Positions 45,164 to 55,935 of a stretch of DNA of 64,000 bases are shown here, one piece after another. Below the pieces are notes generated by a model. The model was given only the letters and a program-made list of their open reading frames with translations, had not been told where the DNA came from and did no database searches. The translations under genes were made by a program, and so were the position numbers. Numbering within the stretch: position 1 is the first letter of the stretch; each line of letters starts with the position of its first letter. The stretch is taken from the NCBI GenBank assembly GCA_002205965.3, contig NADL03000691.1, forward strand, positions 992,001 to 1,056,000. Reading direction: 5' to 3'. Source of the stretch: Kappaphycus alvarezii. Taxonomy: Eukaryota > Rhodophyta > Florideophyceae > Gigartinales > Solieriaceae.

Positions 45164-45725
45164 TACGGAACATTACTTGTATATTCCAGTTGTGGTCCAT
45201 TTGCACCAAATGAAAGGAGACGGTGTTCTTTCAAGTCAATGTAGGGTCAAAGAGCTGCTTGTTGAGATTAGATTCGAAACTATCAAGGATCTGTAGCAAG
45301 AATTACCGATAGAAGCAGACTACTACCCTCAAGTTCAACACACGCAGGCTAGCAACAGAAGGTATTCTCTCTCATGAAGGAGGTAGGATGGTCAGTCCGC
45401 AACAGTGCTCGATACAAGTAATCTAAGGTGAAGGTTAGCAAATGTCACAGATACGCCGCACTGCTTGTCACGTTAAACACACCTTGCTTGTCGGACTGCA
45501 TCGAATCTATGAGTGCGTTGCTTCCGGGAAAGGGACTATCCCTGTTGAACGCCATTGCCTTCTTCTCGTCTCCAGCTCACTAGGTCAACAACGAACTGCG
45601 ATTCCTATCAATTGCCCTACCTTGCCACTTTGCTCAGTGACACGGTACACCTGACATGTTTAAAAACGTTGCAATAAAGTTTCTCTCTCGCAGCATTATC
45701 ACCAATCTGCGCCTGTCATAGCATT
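45164..45725. other. Intergenic stretch
   Basis: ORF 45,442-45,654 (plus, 70 codons) has no recognisable motif. No repeat seen elsewhere was identified. Confidence 0.4.
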
Positions 45726-45807
45726 TTACGTAATCCAAACTAACACACATGTTGACTGGGAATCAGCTGGCATATCTGATACAGAAATGAACCCGCAATT
45801 TTCCCCT
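45726..45807 (+). mobile_element. REL-type 3' tail, type 4
   Basis: GTTGACTGGGAATCAGCTGG, CATATCTGATACAGAAATGA and ACCCGCAATTTTCCCC. Matches 60,382-60,466 and, reversed, 12,150-12,236. Confidence 0.6.
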
Positions 45808-46199
45808 ATACTACCAAAATGATTACCTCGTTAGATTACACAGCTGTAGTAATCGAGTCTTACTCCAATCGCGATACATCCACGGAAATTCCCCACTATT
45901 CCCAAACTGTAACGGCTAGGTAGTAGGAACTTCGACAGCAAAGGAAGTTATACGACAACCTTATTCTTGTGTTAAGATCGGGTCCTCCACTTGTAAAACA
46001 GTGACATCCTCTAATGAAAAAATACGAAAAGGTATACTCTCAAACCTAGAATACTGACAGCGTACCGTATCACACGACCATTTCGAGATTCGCAAGGACA
46101 TATATGGTTCCAAATCCTCGCATCCCTCGCAGCAAACCAACCTACTTACCCTATTTCGAGATTTGGATTACAGTATACGTATTGCATTTGCTTGAACTG

Positions 46200-46284
46200 T
46201 GTCGATCCTGAGCTTAATTTTTTGCATGTCTGATCACCTAGACAGACGTATCTTCCAAGAGTAAAACATCCGAACCTTTCCCCT
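46200..46284 (+). mobile_element. REL-1 3' tail, type 5
   Basis: TGTGTCGATCCTGAGC, GACAGACGTATCTTCC, AGAGTAAAACATCC and AACCTTTCCCC. A 9-bp GACAGACGT at 46,251 recurs right after the tail at 46,286, at the start of the next REL-1 piece. Confidence 0.6.
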
Positions 46285-46289
46285 GGACA

Positions 46290-46427
46290 GACGTGACCAG
46301 GCACGTCGCCGTGCGAGCCATGGAGACCTTTTGGCGGCTGCGATTCGTCCTTATGCAAAGAGACGCTGCGGGGACAGTTTCGTCCAACACTGCATGTCTT
46401 ATGGCAGGTCTTACACCTGCCTTGTGA
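46290..46427 (+). pseudogene. REL-1 C-terminal fragment
   Basis: 46 codons: DVTRHVAVRAMETFWRL, FVLMQRDAAG, then the box SSNTACLMAGLTPAL-stop. Intact over its short length. It starts within 6 bp of the end of the preceding type 5 tail, so one truncated copy was inserted against the end of another. Confidence 0.8.
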
Positions 46428-46542
46428 GATAGTCTTGCATTGCTCTGTCTCCTTTTCAGAACCCCCTATGCACAACCCCGCAACCCCATCTCGAGAAATA
46501 AAAGTCCCACATTACGAATCAATAAAGCTCCCCAAATCCCCC
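46428..46542 (+). mobile_element. REL-1 3' tail, type 6
   Basis: Follows the stop codon at 46,425-46,427 directly and ends ACGAATCAATAAAGCTCCCC, then AAATC5. Sequence differs from the other tails but keeps the A-rich plus C-run terminus. Confidence 0.6.
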
Positions 46543-47033
46543 TCCTACTGTATACTGTTTTTGAATGGACCAATTTGGTTGATCAACTTAACCCAAAACC
46601 CCCCTCAAAAAAAATTAAAGCTCATAACCTAAAATTGTCACAGAAATATTTTGTTAGTGTTATTTTCAAGCAATTATCCAGAACACGTCTAGCATACACC
46701 GGGGGATAGCCGAACCGCACTTTTCAAACATTAAAGAACCAAATCGATCTCTTTTCAAGCCTATTGCCCACAATTTTAGGAGAATGCCTTCATCCTGTTA
46801 TTTGCACTTGATTGGCTGAAATTTACCATGACACATGTAAACGAAAAACGCTACATAATAATGTATGACAAATAAAGATCTACCACCACATAATAGATCT
46901 GCCCAAAGTTTGAAAGGAACCACAGCTACCTTGGGAACGTCCTCATACACAAGGCCACATGCGGTACGAATCTCAGGTGGCCACATATTTGCATCAATTT
47001 GGTTTTTCCGGATGTTATGAAATTAGGTCGAAC
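46543..47033. other. Intergenic stretch
   Basis: ORF 46,798-46,986 (minus, 62 codons) is hydrophobic and unrecognised. Nothing else was identified. Confidence 0.35.
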
Positions 47034-47039
47034 TTAACC

Positions 47040-47180
47040 AAAACTTAGTCGCTTAGTCCTTAGGGGCACCCCCAATGCTATGGCCAACGTCTGTCCCTTG
47101 TTGGAGGTCCCTCCTTCAATAAACGTGCAACCCACTACAGCGGTCATATCAGATACTACGGTAAGTGAACCAGCCCTATG
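47040..47180. repeat. Short interspersed repeat, copy 1
   Basis: Shares AATGCTATGGCC, GTC, TTCAA(T/C)AAACGT and several spaced blocks with 48,833-48,960 in the same orientation. Either strand can be read as a short conserved peptide, so coding direction is undetermined. It may be another retroelement tail. Confidence 0.45.
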
Positions 47181-47984
47181 TTTCCCTCCTGCTGAAGTGA
47201 ACGCAAGGTTCTCTGTATACCGCATTTTCTTCAACTGATGTTCTCCTCTACTTGTACTCAATCAGCAAATGTCTTGAAGACCTGTCGTTTAATATTATGC
47301 AAAAGCTTCATAAATTTGGCCGAATGAAAGTATTTCTGGCTGCTGAAGAAATTGTTGCTGGGTTTACAGAATTTTGGTGGATAAGTTTAGATGCACTTCT
47401 TTCCTGTCCGTACAGCATTATGAACAGTCATCGACTTAATTCATGTGGTCAGACTCTGTAGATACATTCTACATGCGTTATCAGAACCCAGAAATTACTC
47501 TGTTACATCATAGGATACAAGATTTGCTACCTATGGCAGTGATTCCTTAGTTACTATGAATTGAATACAGTTAAGGACCGCGATTTTCGTCGCCAAAAGA
47601 TCCCAGTCAACAAGACGCCATGACAGGGAATTTTGTTGTGCTAGAACACCTCGCTCCTCATCTAAGAAAGCAACTTCTTTTGCTGACATTTTACTAGATT
47701 ATGCGTTATAGTCAGTTATTACATCACGTGCACCACGTCGCGCTTCAGCCTATTATGATTGATTCTAATGCAAGGGGGAATGTTTACGACGGTGAGAACA
47801 AGCACTAATGCAGTATAATTCATAATATTTCGCGACTCCACAAGACAAGGCGACTTCGACATGATATCACAGAGTTCCAAAAGAGCGCTTTTTTACGAAC
47901 GATGTACCGCTTCTCTGACAGCAGAAGCCAGTTCCTTTAGGCAGTAAATCCTCCAAGCATTTCCGAATTTCTACAAACTACCAA
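47181..47984. other. Intergenic stretch
   Basis: ORF 47,252-47,461 (plus, 69 codons) is unrecognised. No repeat match was found. Confidence 0.35.
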
Positions 47985-48030
47985 GGGGAGAAGGTTTGGG
48001 TGTTTTACTCTTGGAAGATATATCCGATCC
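47985..48030 (-). mobile_element. REL-1 3' tail, type 5, terminus
   Basis: Minus-strand GGATCGGATATATCTTCCAA, GAGTAAAACACCCAAACC and TTCTCCCC. It lies 40 bp upstream of the TATA box of Gly-rich gene 2. Confidence 0.65.
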
Positions 48031-48070
48031 AAGTGATTTTCTCGTGTAGTGCGTTTAAAACTCTGAGGAC

Positions 48071-48077
48071 ATAAATA
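48071..48077 (+). promoter_or_regulatory. TATA-like box of Gly-rich gene 2
   Basis: ATAAATA about 100 bp upstream of the ATG at 48,174, comparable to the spacing in Gly-rich gene 1. Confidence 0.4.
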
Positions 48078-48173
48078 CTCGACTTGACACTCGCAAGATG
48101 AGGAGTAGCCAGGTTATCAGAAGGACAGCAGTCGAATTTTCCAAACAAAACATATTCAGTACAGTACTCGATC

Positions 48174-48731
48174 ATGAGAAAAGTGATTGTTCTTCTTAAG
48201 ATACTTGTCTTACTTGTCTATGTGAATGCAGTTCCAACAAGAAATTTCCAGACAAATCTTCGTCAGGTAATCTGCCCTTGCTCTTGCATAGCTGGGGCCC
48301 AGATTCTCGCCGACTTCCTGTGTTCGTTGCCTTCATCCGCCGGCTGTTCTGTGAGTCCTTGCGAGGGTGGCTTCCAGTGCTGTGGTTCTAGCGATTCGAT
48401 CGTTTCTGGGAATGTAATCGGTAACATATCAACAGGGGACGGTGGAGATGGTGGGGACGGAGGAGATGGAGGAAGTGCGGGCTCAGTAACTGGAAGCGGT
48501 GAAGCGGATGCAACTGGAGAAGTAGGGATAGGTGGAAATGGAGGGGATGCTGGCGGAATTGATTTGAATCTTGAAAATGGCGGATATACTCTTGGAAATA
48601 TCAGTACTGGTAGTGGTGGGAATGGCGGGGACGGGGGGGATGCGGGCACCGGTGGCAATTTAGTTGGATCTGGGATGTCGGTGGATCGGAAGGAGGGGAT
48701 AGTGGCAAAGGTGGACATTCTGGAGGATTGA
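48174..48731 (+). CDS. Secreted cysteine-motif/glycine-rich protein 2
   Basis: 185 aa with a clear signal peptide (KVIVLLKILVLLVYVNA). A cysteine module C-P-C-x-C-x11-C-x7-C-x4-C-x5-C-C follows at about residues 34-70, matching gene 1 in every spacing except two loops. Then come two repeats of GNISTG(D/S)GG(D/N)GGDGGD separated by a less repetitive Gly/Asn segment. In the annotated frame the last 19 residues (after LVGSG) lose the Gly-rich character. One base shift after TCTGGG restores it (DVGGSEGGDSGKGGHSGG) up to a stop at 48,745. So the gene has a single-base deletion, is polymorphic, or the assembly has an error. Probably an extracellular structural or wall protein (inference). Confidence 0.7.
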   Translation: MRKVIVLLKILVLLVYVNAVPTRNFQTNLRQVICPCSCIAGAQILADFLCSLPSSAGCSVSPCEGGFQCCGSSDSIVSGNVIGNISTGDGGDGGDGGDGGSAGSVTGSGEADATGEVGIGGNGGDAGGIDLNLENGGYTLGNISTGSGGNGGDGGDAGTGGNLVGSGMSVDRKEGIVAKVDILED

Positions 48732-48832
48732 ATATCCAACTGTAGAATTTCCTCGATAATCTCAGCGAAGGTCTCACATGAAAGCCAAAAGTATTAATGG
48801 TCTGCTATTCCTTTGTCAATGCTTGCCAGGTA

Positions 48833-48960
48833 TGCCCCCCGAATGCTATGGCCCATGTCGTCCTCCTGTTTGGGTTTCCTTCTTCAACAAACGTTGAACC
48901 CAGGGGAAGCAGTTTTCTCAACAACTGGTAAGTCCTTCACATAGCTCTTAAAAATGATTG
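48833..48960. repeat. Short interspersed repeat, copy 2
   Basis: Matches 47,040-47,180 (AATGCTATGGCC, TTCAACAAACGTTGAACCC). It begins 90 bp after the Gly-rich gene. Nature undetermined. Confidence 0.45.
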
Positions 48961-49042
48961 GCTACTAATAAAATGTAGACATTTGTTGTGAGTAAGGTAC
49001 CTTGAACAAGATACGTTTTATTTAATGGAAACAAGGTGGCCT

Positions 49043-49171
49043 CTTAGGGAGTGAAGCTCCTCCCCAATTACTGTGTCGGGATTCGTTTTTGAGTCCATTG
49101 TGGTTGTCTGGAGAACATTAGGATATATCGAATACATCTTTCAGGAGTAAAAATACCTAGCATTTCCCCTA
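49043..49171 (+). mobile_element. REL-1 3' tail, type 5
   Basis: TTAGGGAGTGAAGCTCC, TTTTGAGTCCATTGTGGTTG, GGATATATCGAATACATCTT, AGGAGTAAAAATACC and ATTTCCCC. The most complete plus-strand copy of this type. Confidence 0.72.
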
Positions 49172-49208
49172 TCTGAGGATCAATGCCAATCCTGCACATT
49201 TTTTGGTA

Positions 49209-49384
49209 TGGCAATGTGTAAATGGGGGGTTAATTTACTGTGGTAGATATGTAGGTTGGTATCCGGTAAATTTGTACCGGAGCGTAGATATCGTATCGTT
49301 GTCAAGCCAATTGCGAAACCGTACAATGCGTCGAAAGCTGTGGATGGCACTCCAATCTACCAGAAGGTGGAAGGGAGGCCAGCC
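49209..49384 (-). mobile_element. REL-1 3' tail, type 7
   Basis: Directly continues the minus-strand terminal box of the large REL-1 copy (LLAGL, about 49,384) and ends with CCACAGTAAATTAACCCCCC. A second copy without coding part is at 14,510. Plus ORFs across this region are shadows. Confidence 0.65.
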
Positions 49385-50720
49385 AGCAAACAAACAGCAT
49401 TGGAGGTTACTGTCAAAGCGGAGTGCCGCTGTAAAAGAATGCCTCTAACCTTTGAAAACCGTTCCATTGCGCGGATGGCAACGGTTCTCGCGAGTTCCTT
49501 GACGACGGAGAACGCCGCCGGATGCCAACCTCCAAGCGTTGAGATGGGAACAGGAACCAGCCTGTTTCTCCCAGGCAGCTCAGCAAGGAACCCTTGGTAT
49601 TTCCGCTGCTTCTCTGCGTGAGCTGCGTTGAGGCTTGTGAGTGGGTTGAAAGCCCTGGCTCTGGCGTGGGAGTGAGCGAGCGGGTTGACAAAGGTTACGT
49701 CGAAATAATCCGTGCCACCGCCGGCTCCCATCGCCCTGATATCCGGCCTCGTCCTGTTTGGGTAGTGTAGACGAGGTTCGATGAATGGACGTCGGGCGGC
49801 TCTTGCGAGGTCGTTCCCCAGTAAAGTCACCTGGTTGTTATGGCGAGTATTCCGCTCGCAGCCAAAGCGACAATGTAGCAAGTGGTCCCCGTAGATATCC
49901 AGCATTTCATGGCATCCTGCTTTGGGGCAAGGGGTACCTGGGGTGAATAAGGGGGCTTGGCAAACGTACTGGAACCACACGGAAAAGTCTTTGCTCTCGA
50001 TGTGCGTCCTCAATCCAGGGCAAGGTGCCAGTAGACCCAGCCTTTGGCGCCGGGGAGGGACATGCTAGCGCGGAAGGCGCGGGTGCGGATGTTTCCGAGC
50101 GGCAAGGCCTCTTGCGCAGCCATATGAAGTGCATCTGTTAGCTTCTTCTGCGATGGTGGGTTGGATGAGCAGAAATTGCTAAACGGAATTCGTTCTGAGG
50201 GTCGACAAGAGGCGCCCCATGTGGTAAAGGCGGCTGTAGCATCCTCGTACTGCGTCAGGTCTTGAGCACAGGACGGCAAAGACTTCTCGCGTAACTGCTG
50301 CGTCGCGGCGCTAGACGCAAGAAACGAAGCGGCGGCGACATCTCGCGCGGAGGTGAGGCCGATTCCCAAGGTCGGCTTCTTCTCCTGTAGTGCCTTAATG
50401 GGCAGTTGCAGCTCCTTGAATATACAGTTGTCTAGCATTCCACCCGCTAAAGTGCGGCAGCACCTCTCGATTAAGCTGTCGAAGTATTCGGCCCCTTTCC
50501 GCGTACAGGAGGGCGGCACAACTCGCAAGAGGTATCCCACTTTGCAAACCCCAAAGCAGTTGCGCAGTAGTTGGAATGAAGCGTGCCTGTCCTCGATTTC
50601 CATGACAGCGTTAAGTAAAGGAACAAGGGAGTATACACGGTCCAGGAAGTATTGTTCCATGAACGTTTGAGAGCCGATTGGCGCGTTCAAACCGAAGTAC
50701 CAGCACTGCATTCCTGCCGC
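49357..50720 (-). pseudogene. REL-1 non-LTR retroelement, largest copy (RT C-terminal part plus endonuclease)
   Basis: Two frames, 50,711-50,010 (233 aa) and 50,013-49,357 (218 aa), joined by a frameshift near 50,010. The first part is the region after the RT palm (ERCCRTLAGGMLDNCIF; LGIGLTSARDVAAASFLASS). The junction reads GAKGWVYW, typical of the step before the knuckle in this RT group. The second part has C29-x4-C34...H44-x3-C48, R-H-N at 57-59, then RPD (90-91) and D105 in TDYFDVTF: PD-x13-D, the core of the restriction-like endonuclease. FNPLTSLNAA, ISTLGGWHP, IRAMER and the terminal TSNAVCLLAG box follow. RT catalytic motifs are missing because the copy is 5'-truncated at about 50,720. 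Confidence 0.8.
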
Positions 50721-51069
50721 ATATCACAGGGGTATGCGGACTGAACCGACGCGGAGGGGGCGGTGGGTCACCATACTTTGCATTTCGAGACTGCCAGATG
50801 GAGACCACGACGTTTGGCCTCGGGAGAAGACAGAACTTCGATTACCTTGAGTATATCCTCGTGTTTGGCTACAATTTAGCCATCGTCGTGATACCAAAGC
50901 TCCAAAGGCAGTGTGTCTAACCCTATGGCAATTGGTTACTTGATTGGTGCTCTAGAGATAACAATGCTTTTCGTTATGAATGCGATATTTTGTTGGTTTA
51001 GGATAGCCAATGTGGCATTGCACCTGTCGTTCGGTGTGGTGTCGAGGGCCTAGTGTGATGCAACTAGTG
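50721..51069. other. Intergenic stretch
   Basis: ORF 50,678-50,920 (plus) is unrecognised. It contains a G-rich run (GGAGGGGGCGGTGGG) but nothing assignable. Confidence 0.35.
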
Positions 51070-51710
51070 CGTCGCGGAGGGCTTGGCGAGTCCCGAGAGG
51101 ATCGTGGTCTCAACGTATTTGCTGATGAGGGCCCGGCTTTCTCGGGCAAGCAAAGCAGCGCAACGCGCAGCATTGGGGGAGAGGACCTCCAGTATTTCGG
51201 CCGGGGAGTACATGTTGACCTGGAGGTCTTCATAAGAAAAGAAAAATGCGCTAGGATACGATAGAACTGCGGCAAGGTAAGTGCGGGGATGAAGGCGTAA
51301 GTCCATCATCCGAAGTGATGAAAGAAGGTATGGGAGGGTATGGCGAGGCCGTTGGAAGCCGCTGCGGCGAGGAGGGCCTTCTACACGTGATCGTACGAGC
51401 GGGAGGCACGACGGAGATCAGCAGAAAAAACGATGCCGATGGCAACCACCAGCATCAGAGAGGTGAGAAGCAGGCCGGTGCGTAGGTACATACTCTGGAT
51501 GGGCCCATCGGAGGAGACGGGGCGTTGAGCCTCTTAGAGGCTGGGGTCGGCGCGGAGGCAGGGTCGGCGAGGATAACTCTGGCGGCCGCAAGGGTGGGAA
51601 TCGGATCGGTGGGGGCGAGCACAAGAGTAGAGAGATCGGGATGGTCCAAGGCGGAAATCTGGATTAGGGTGGCGGTAGGGCCGGAGGCAGCGCGGAGGCC
51701 TTCGCTAAGC
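51070..51710 (-). CDS. GC-rich unrecognised coding-like region
   Basis: On the minus strand two open stretches follow each other in different frames. The first, 51,649-51,455, is Pro/Ala-rich (STLVLAPTDPIPTLAAARVI). The second, 51,309-51,064, reads LHPRTYLAAVLSYPSAFFFS, then EILEVLSPNAARCAALLARE. GC content is clearly higher than the surroundings. No domain was recognised, and plus-strand ORFs also exist (51,525-52,028). It lies just upstream of a polypurine tract and LTR-B, so it may be the 3' end of the LTR-B internal region. Confidence 0.3.
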
Positions 51711-51756
51711 CGCGCAGAAAAGAGAGGTCATGGAGAAAATTGCTTTTTTTGTTGTT

Positions 51757-51787
51757 GGAAGAGAGAAGAAGAAAAAAGGAGGGAAGA
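51757..51787 (+). promoter_or_regulatory. Polypurine tract candidate of LTR-B element
   Basis: 31 bp, almost entirely A/G (GGAAGAGAGAAGAAGAAAAA, then AGGAGGGAAGA), about 55-80 bp before the recognisable start of LTR-B. Compatible with plus-strand priming, although not exactly adjacent to a defined LTR edge. Confidence 0.4.
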
Positions 51788-51839
51788 TCGTGCGAAGAAC
51801 TTTTTTCGCGGACTTGTGCGCAGGAGCGTTCCTTATGAT

Positions 51840-52210
51840 AGGTGTAAATCGGTGGGGAAGAGATCCTCAGAACCAATTGCCCTGAGAAGGAGGTGTTGCG
51901 AGCGACAAAAGTGCTACCGTGGTATTGTTGAGCGAACAAAAGGGAGTGTATATAGAAGAGAGTTGAGAAAGCTACAAGCAAGTATAAAAGGGGCAGGGTC
52001 TACCACCGACGCTCTGCGACTAGCGTAAGAAAAAGTTTTCTTGGGTCTGAAGTTGACTCTCAACTTCCGAACTATTTGGGACTGGGCTTGAAGTTGTCTG
52101 CCAACTTGCTTCACCTCTACTAAAGGAAGCAGTTTACTCGGCTTATATAGACTTTTGGCTACCCCAAAAATCTCAAACAAACATACTAATAACCATAAAA
52201 TGTATTCACG
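51840..52210 (+). mobile_element. LTR-B, copy 3
   Basis: ACCGTGGTATTGTTGAGCGA, AAGTATAAAAGGGGCAGGGT, dyads TGAAGTTGACTCTCAACTTC and TTGAAGTTGTCTGCCAACTT, then GGCTTATATAGACTTTTGGC. Best preserved of the family. The serine-rich ORF does not follow here, so it is a 3' or solo LTR. Confidence 0.6.
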
Positions 52211-53050
52211 GTAATCGTGTGAACCAGAGAGACTATTAGAAGATATTTCCTTAAGGTAAATATCTAGGTGCCATACCCATGCCAGCCACCCATCGGCCAG
52301 GGGTGGGAATTGATGTGGCCATTATATAGACTTTCAGAGCTACTTGTAGTATCACCCACAACCTGGAACTGTACTGACATCTACTATGACAGCGTGTCCT
52401 AAAATGAAAAAAATCAACCGACGAATTTGCCACACTCACCCAAATTAAAAATATCTTGCAAAATCAAAAACTGTAAAAATATCTTCCCAATTCCGATACT
52501 GTATACAATCATGGTCCTCATCTAAATTTTTTTCGTGTGCGAATTTGCGCACATCACCTTATAAACCATTAAATAAAAATGTCTCATCAAGAGAGCGGAA
52601 CTTTAGGCTCCTTCACCGTGCCCTGCAAGTTAGCCTTCGGGGTGATTGAGACACATGCAAAATTGATATCCCGACGAATGTTCTGTACATCAGCCCCGTT
52701 TCCGACCACCTTTGCGAAAGAATCTCGGTAGCCATATGGTCTACAATTGCAAAATCGATACTAGCGCGTACTCTCATGCTGCGCAGAGACACAATGCAAA
52801 TCTTTCAAGCTTACAGGGATGAACTCCACGGCATCAGTATTACGGGTATCCGCTGCATGAACCGACTATATTTCTAACTAAGAGCTAACCGAGAGGTAGA
52901 CTTCGACCATGTTCAGCGACATGCACGACAAAAGACATTGTACAATAGACGAACAAATTTTGCAAGTAATGTGCCTAAAGATCCCTGTGAAGATAACTTG
53001 AGGGGAGGTGTTGAGCTTTTTTGCAACGCAGGGCGACAGACAGTACTCAC
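52211..53050. other. Intergenic stretch
   Basis: No supported gene; ORFs 52,251-52,439 and 52,878-53,060 (minus) are unrecognised. Confidence 0.4.
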
Positions 53051-53099
53051 TCATACTCATTATGTCTCTGGAATGTGCACTTACTGAAAAACTATTTAG

Positions 53100-53707
53100 T
53101 TAAGATCTAACTGAATGGCTCACATCGGTCACGTCCAGTGGAGCCAGAGAGATGAAGGCCATAGAAACAGATGAATCCAGCGCACAACTGAGGCGCTGAT
53201 GGATGCGTTTGCATATTACAGTCGCTGTGTTGAGGTAATGGGCCGCAATGAGCGGTATGTTCCCTTGTAGAAAACAGAAGGTGGGCGAGAATGGCGCACT
53301 TTGAAAATCGATGTCGATGGGTATAAAATAGAAGCCTGGGTCGCGAGAGGGGCTGTCAGACGGCAGTAACGGGCATGGGTAGAGCTTGCGCCCGATGTAC
53401 TGGAACTTGAATTGGTAGGAATGCGCAGCGGCGCCTGAAGCGGGTTTCGCCGCTGCTGTGACGGAGGAATATGTATAATGAGAGACAAATGTGAAGTTAC
53501 CAGAGATGGGCCGCTGCTGAGGTCCAATGAGAGGGAAAAAAGGTGGACTAGGAGATCTGGTGGTCGCAAATCGGTGCTAGATATTAAAATCGGGGTCTCG
53601 AAGTCGTAGTCTACGCCTGCAGCGCGGCACACATGGTAAGCGAGATCCTTGCGGATGGAGTTGTGATGTTGGATGCGGCCAACACAGGAGGGAAACGTTG
53701 AAGACAT
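53100..53707 (-). pseudogene. REL-2 non-LTR retroelement, endonuclease end
   Basis: The minus ORF from 53,707 begins at the R-H-N region (RIQHHNSIRKDLAYHVCRAA; R-H-N is H-H-N here), then the PD motif (TDLRPPDLLV). A frame change leads to PASGAAAHSYQFKF, FYFIPIDIDF, then CKRIHQRLSCALDSS and the ending SHSVRS-stop at 53,100. The same helix and ending (RRIYQRLSCTLWSS; HPVRS-stop) close the copy at 56,965. Restriction-like endonuclease family, distinct from REL-1. 5'-truncated at about 53,700. Confidence 0.6.
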
Positions 53708-53709
53708 AA

Positions 53710-54618
53710 GGGTTATGTCTTAGAAAGTATTCTCGGTTCTCAGAATTATTCGAGAATGTTAAGTTCGTTCTAGAACTTTCTTGTTGATCCAGAACGTGTA
53801 CTGCTTTCTCATTTGGGTTTGTCTTGATTTCGTTTAGTCTTGCTACTATTGGTTACTCGTTATATTGATTCTATTGATGTCTGATGTTCGGATGCAGTAT
53901 CATCACGTATCACCATGGTTTAGTTCAAGAGCACATTATCAAGTGACAAGTACGCAATCTCGTTCAGGCACTTGTTCGTTGTGATTCTTTTCGTCACTGG
54001 GACTTATGTATGTGTGCATTTGCGTTTATAATACTATATCTCACTTTATTCAGTAGATGATGGCCCTGCAAATAGTTAGGCATTTGTGTTCCGTGGTTTC
54101 TGCAGGTTTACATGGACGAGAGTTGTATAAGTATCTAGCTTCTTGTGGTAAAGTGGAGGACACACCACACGAAAAAAAGGATCAACTCAATTGTTTTCTT
54201 TTTGTTTCCTAAGCTCTTCTCTATAGAACGTCTTGGGCCCTTCTCTAACGGGAAAGATATCAGAGGCATTGGTACCCGTAGGAATTCTGTGTTTGCTCGC
54301 GACGGTGACCCTGTATCATCACCAGATCCGATTAGACTAGGAGCCAGAGCTATACACGCTGAATTTTTCTCCAACGTACAGCAGAATTTTATATAACGTT
54401 TTTCTGTTCGCTTGGAGGTCAGCGGCGGCAGTAGTGTTTCGAGGGACTATGCCCCGGATTTGAAGGCGAGTGCGCTACCTGCTATTAGTAGATGGGCTGG
54501 GTACGTCTTTACGCAGGGCATCTTTCTAGAACACCTTTAACCTGGCCTCTTGCTGCACACGACATAAATGTTTATGAAAGTTTTCGTGTGTGGTAGCAAG
54601 GGTGACAGGTTCATGGGT
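53710..54618. other. Intergenic stretch
   Basis: ORF 54,145-54,396 (plus) and its antisense partner 54,135-54,374 are unrecognised. No repeat match was found. Confidence 0.35.
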
Positions 54619-54663
54619 CGAAAAGGTTTGTGTGTTTTACTCTTGAAAGATATATCCGATCTA
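54619..54663 (-). mobile_element. REL-1 3' tail, type 5, terminus
   Basis: Minus-strand GATCGGATATATCTTTCAAG, then AGTAAAACACACAAACC. The terminal C run is mutated. Confidence 0.5.
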
Positions 54664-54689
54664 ACGCCTAGCTCATTGTATACATGGTA

Positions 54690-55170
54690 GCTATTGACAT
54701 CGGAAGGGACAAATCGGAGGAAAATGATTTCTCAGAACCAACTATACTAAGACAGAGGCGTTGAAAGCGGGAAGAGTGCTAACAAAGTTTGATTGAGAAA
54801 ACGAAAACAGGTTAATAAGGAAATGAGGCTAACTACATACAATACTATATAGCAGAAGTAGACGCCACCACCTTTTCTCACGAACTAGCGATGAAGCAAT
54901 GGTTCTTACGGTATAAGTTCCCTTTCAGCCTCTGTAGTACTTGGGTCTGCTCTTGAAGTTGTCCTTCAAGTTGTTTGCTCTCTTCTGGAATATCTAGTTT
55001 ACTCAGCTTACATATATATTTTTGGCTCAAAGAGAACAAATAACTTAAGATACACTACTGAGATGTGCGTGGACTCAAAAGCATAGCAGTAGATACTATC
55101 GATGTGAAAATATTGATTTATTCCTCGAATTTTGAAAGCTCTAGATCAGAGCCAAACAGTTCCTGCAAAA
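54690..55170 (+). mobile_element. LTR-B, copy 4 with primer-site-like end
   Basis: Diverged but collinear with 22,375-22,860: TCAGAACCAA block, CTTGAAGTTGTCCTTCAAGT dyad, TTATATATA box, then GCTCTAGATCAGAGCCAAAC near 55,140. Confidence 0.5.
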
Positions 55171-55289
55171 TACCCAGGCTGCTAATAAAGTGCCTAAAAC
55201 TTTCTTTAATTGGCTAAGAATGATTGAAAGACTTTTAGAGCTATTGAAGTTCTCCAAACTCTCCGCATGAGCCTCAAGCTCCGCTTTAC

Positions 55290-55935
55290 TCTCAGAAGAT
55301 GAGACCGAAACTTCAATCACTCACCCAATATTCACTACATCCTCCACAGGAGTTCCCCTACGGTTTCAAATCAGTGGCTCGCATTGGTCCACCCAATACT
55401 TCTCATCTTCCAATCTTTCCTCTTCCTCTCTATGTATCTGCTCCGTCTCCTTGCATCAATGACAGTAGACCCACTCCCGAACATGTTTCCGGCCCATCCA
55501 TCTGGAGTAATTATTGTAGTCATTTGTCGCAGTGGCCATCAACGCCAGGGCGTCAACGCCAGGGCGTTGATTGGATTGCGGGCTCTGAATGAATTGGCGA
55601 TGGTGAGGGACATTCGGATGTTAGTCATGTTGAGTACAAAGTTTGTGAGCGATGAAGTGGTTGGTGGCAGGGTCACTGCCTCAACGACGTCGCTATAAAA
55701 CTTTAAATAAGCTAATTTGTTCGAAATTTTTCTTAGCCTTTGTTGAAATAAAAGTGCGAGTCAATGCTGCGGATTTGTATTCGCATGCATTCAGGGCAGT
55801 AGTAAAAACTCTGCTTCATGAATTATCGGGACTGGGTTTGGAGGATGAAGCGGACCACAAGTCGAAATATATATTTTCGAATAAGGAGGACCAACTCTTT
55901 GCACATAAAATAGAGAATGGAGTCATACTGTGAGT
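55290..55935 (+). pseudogene. Serine-rich ORF of LTR-B element, second copy
   Basis: Collinear with 22,952-23,830. The Ser/Thr-rich part (SEDETETSITHPIFTTSSTG; FSSSNLSSSSLYVSAPSP) is followed by ALIGLRALNELAMVRDIRML, VSDEVVGGRVTA, then a third segment VNAADLYSHAFRAVVKTLLH, LGLEDEADHKSKYIFSNKED. Broken by frame changes and stops. Contains a 14-bp tandem duplication (CAACGCCAGGGCGT, about 55,547-55,575). No enzyme motif seen. Confidence 0.4.

Noticed and set aside
48263..48739. 158-codon Pro-rich minus ORF
   Set aside because: Antisense shadow of Gly-rich gene 2.
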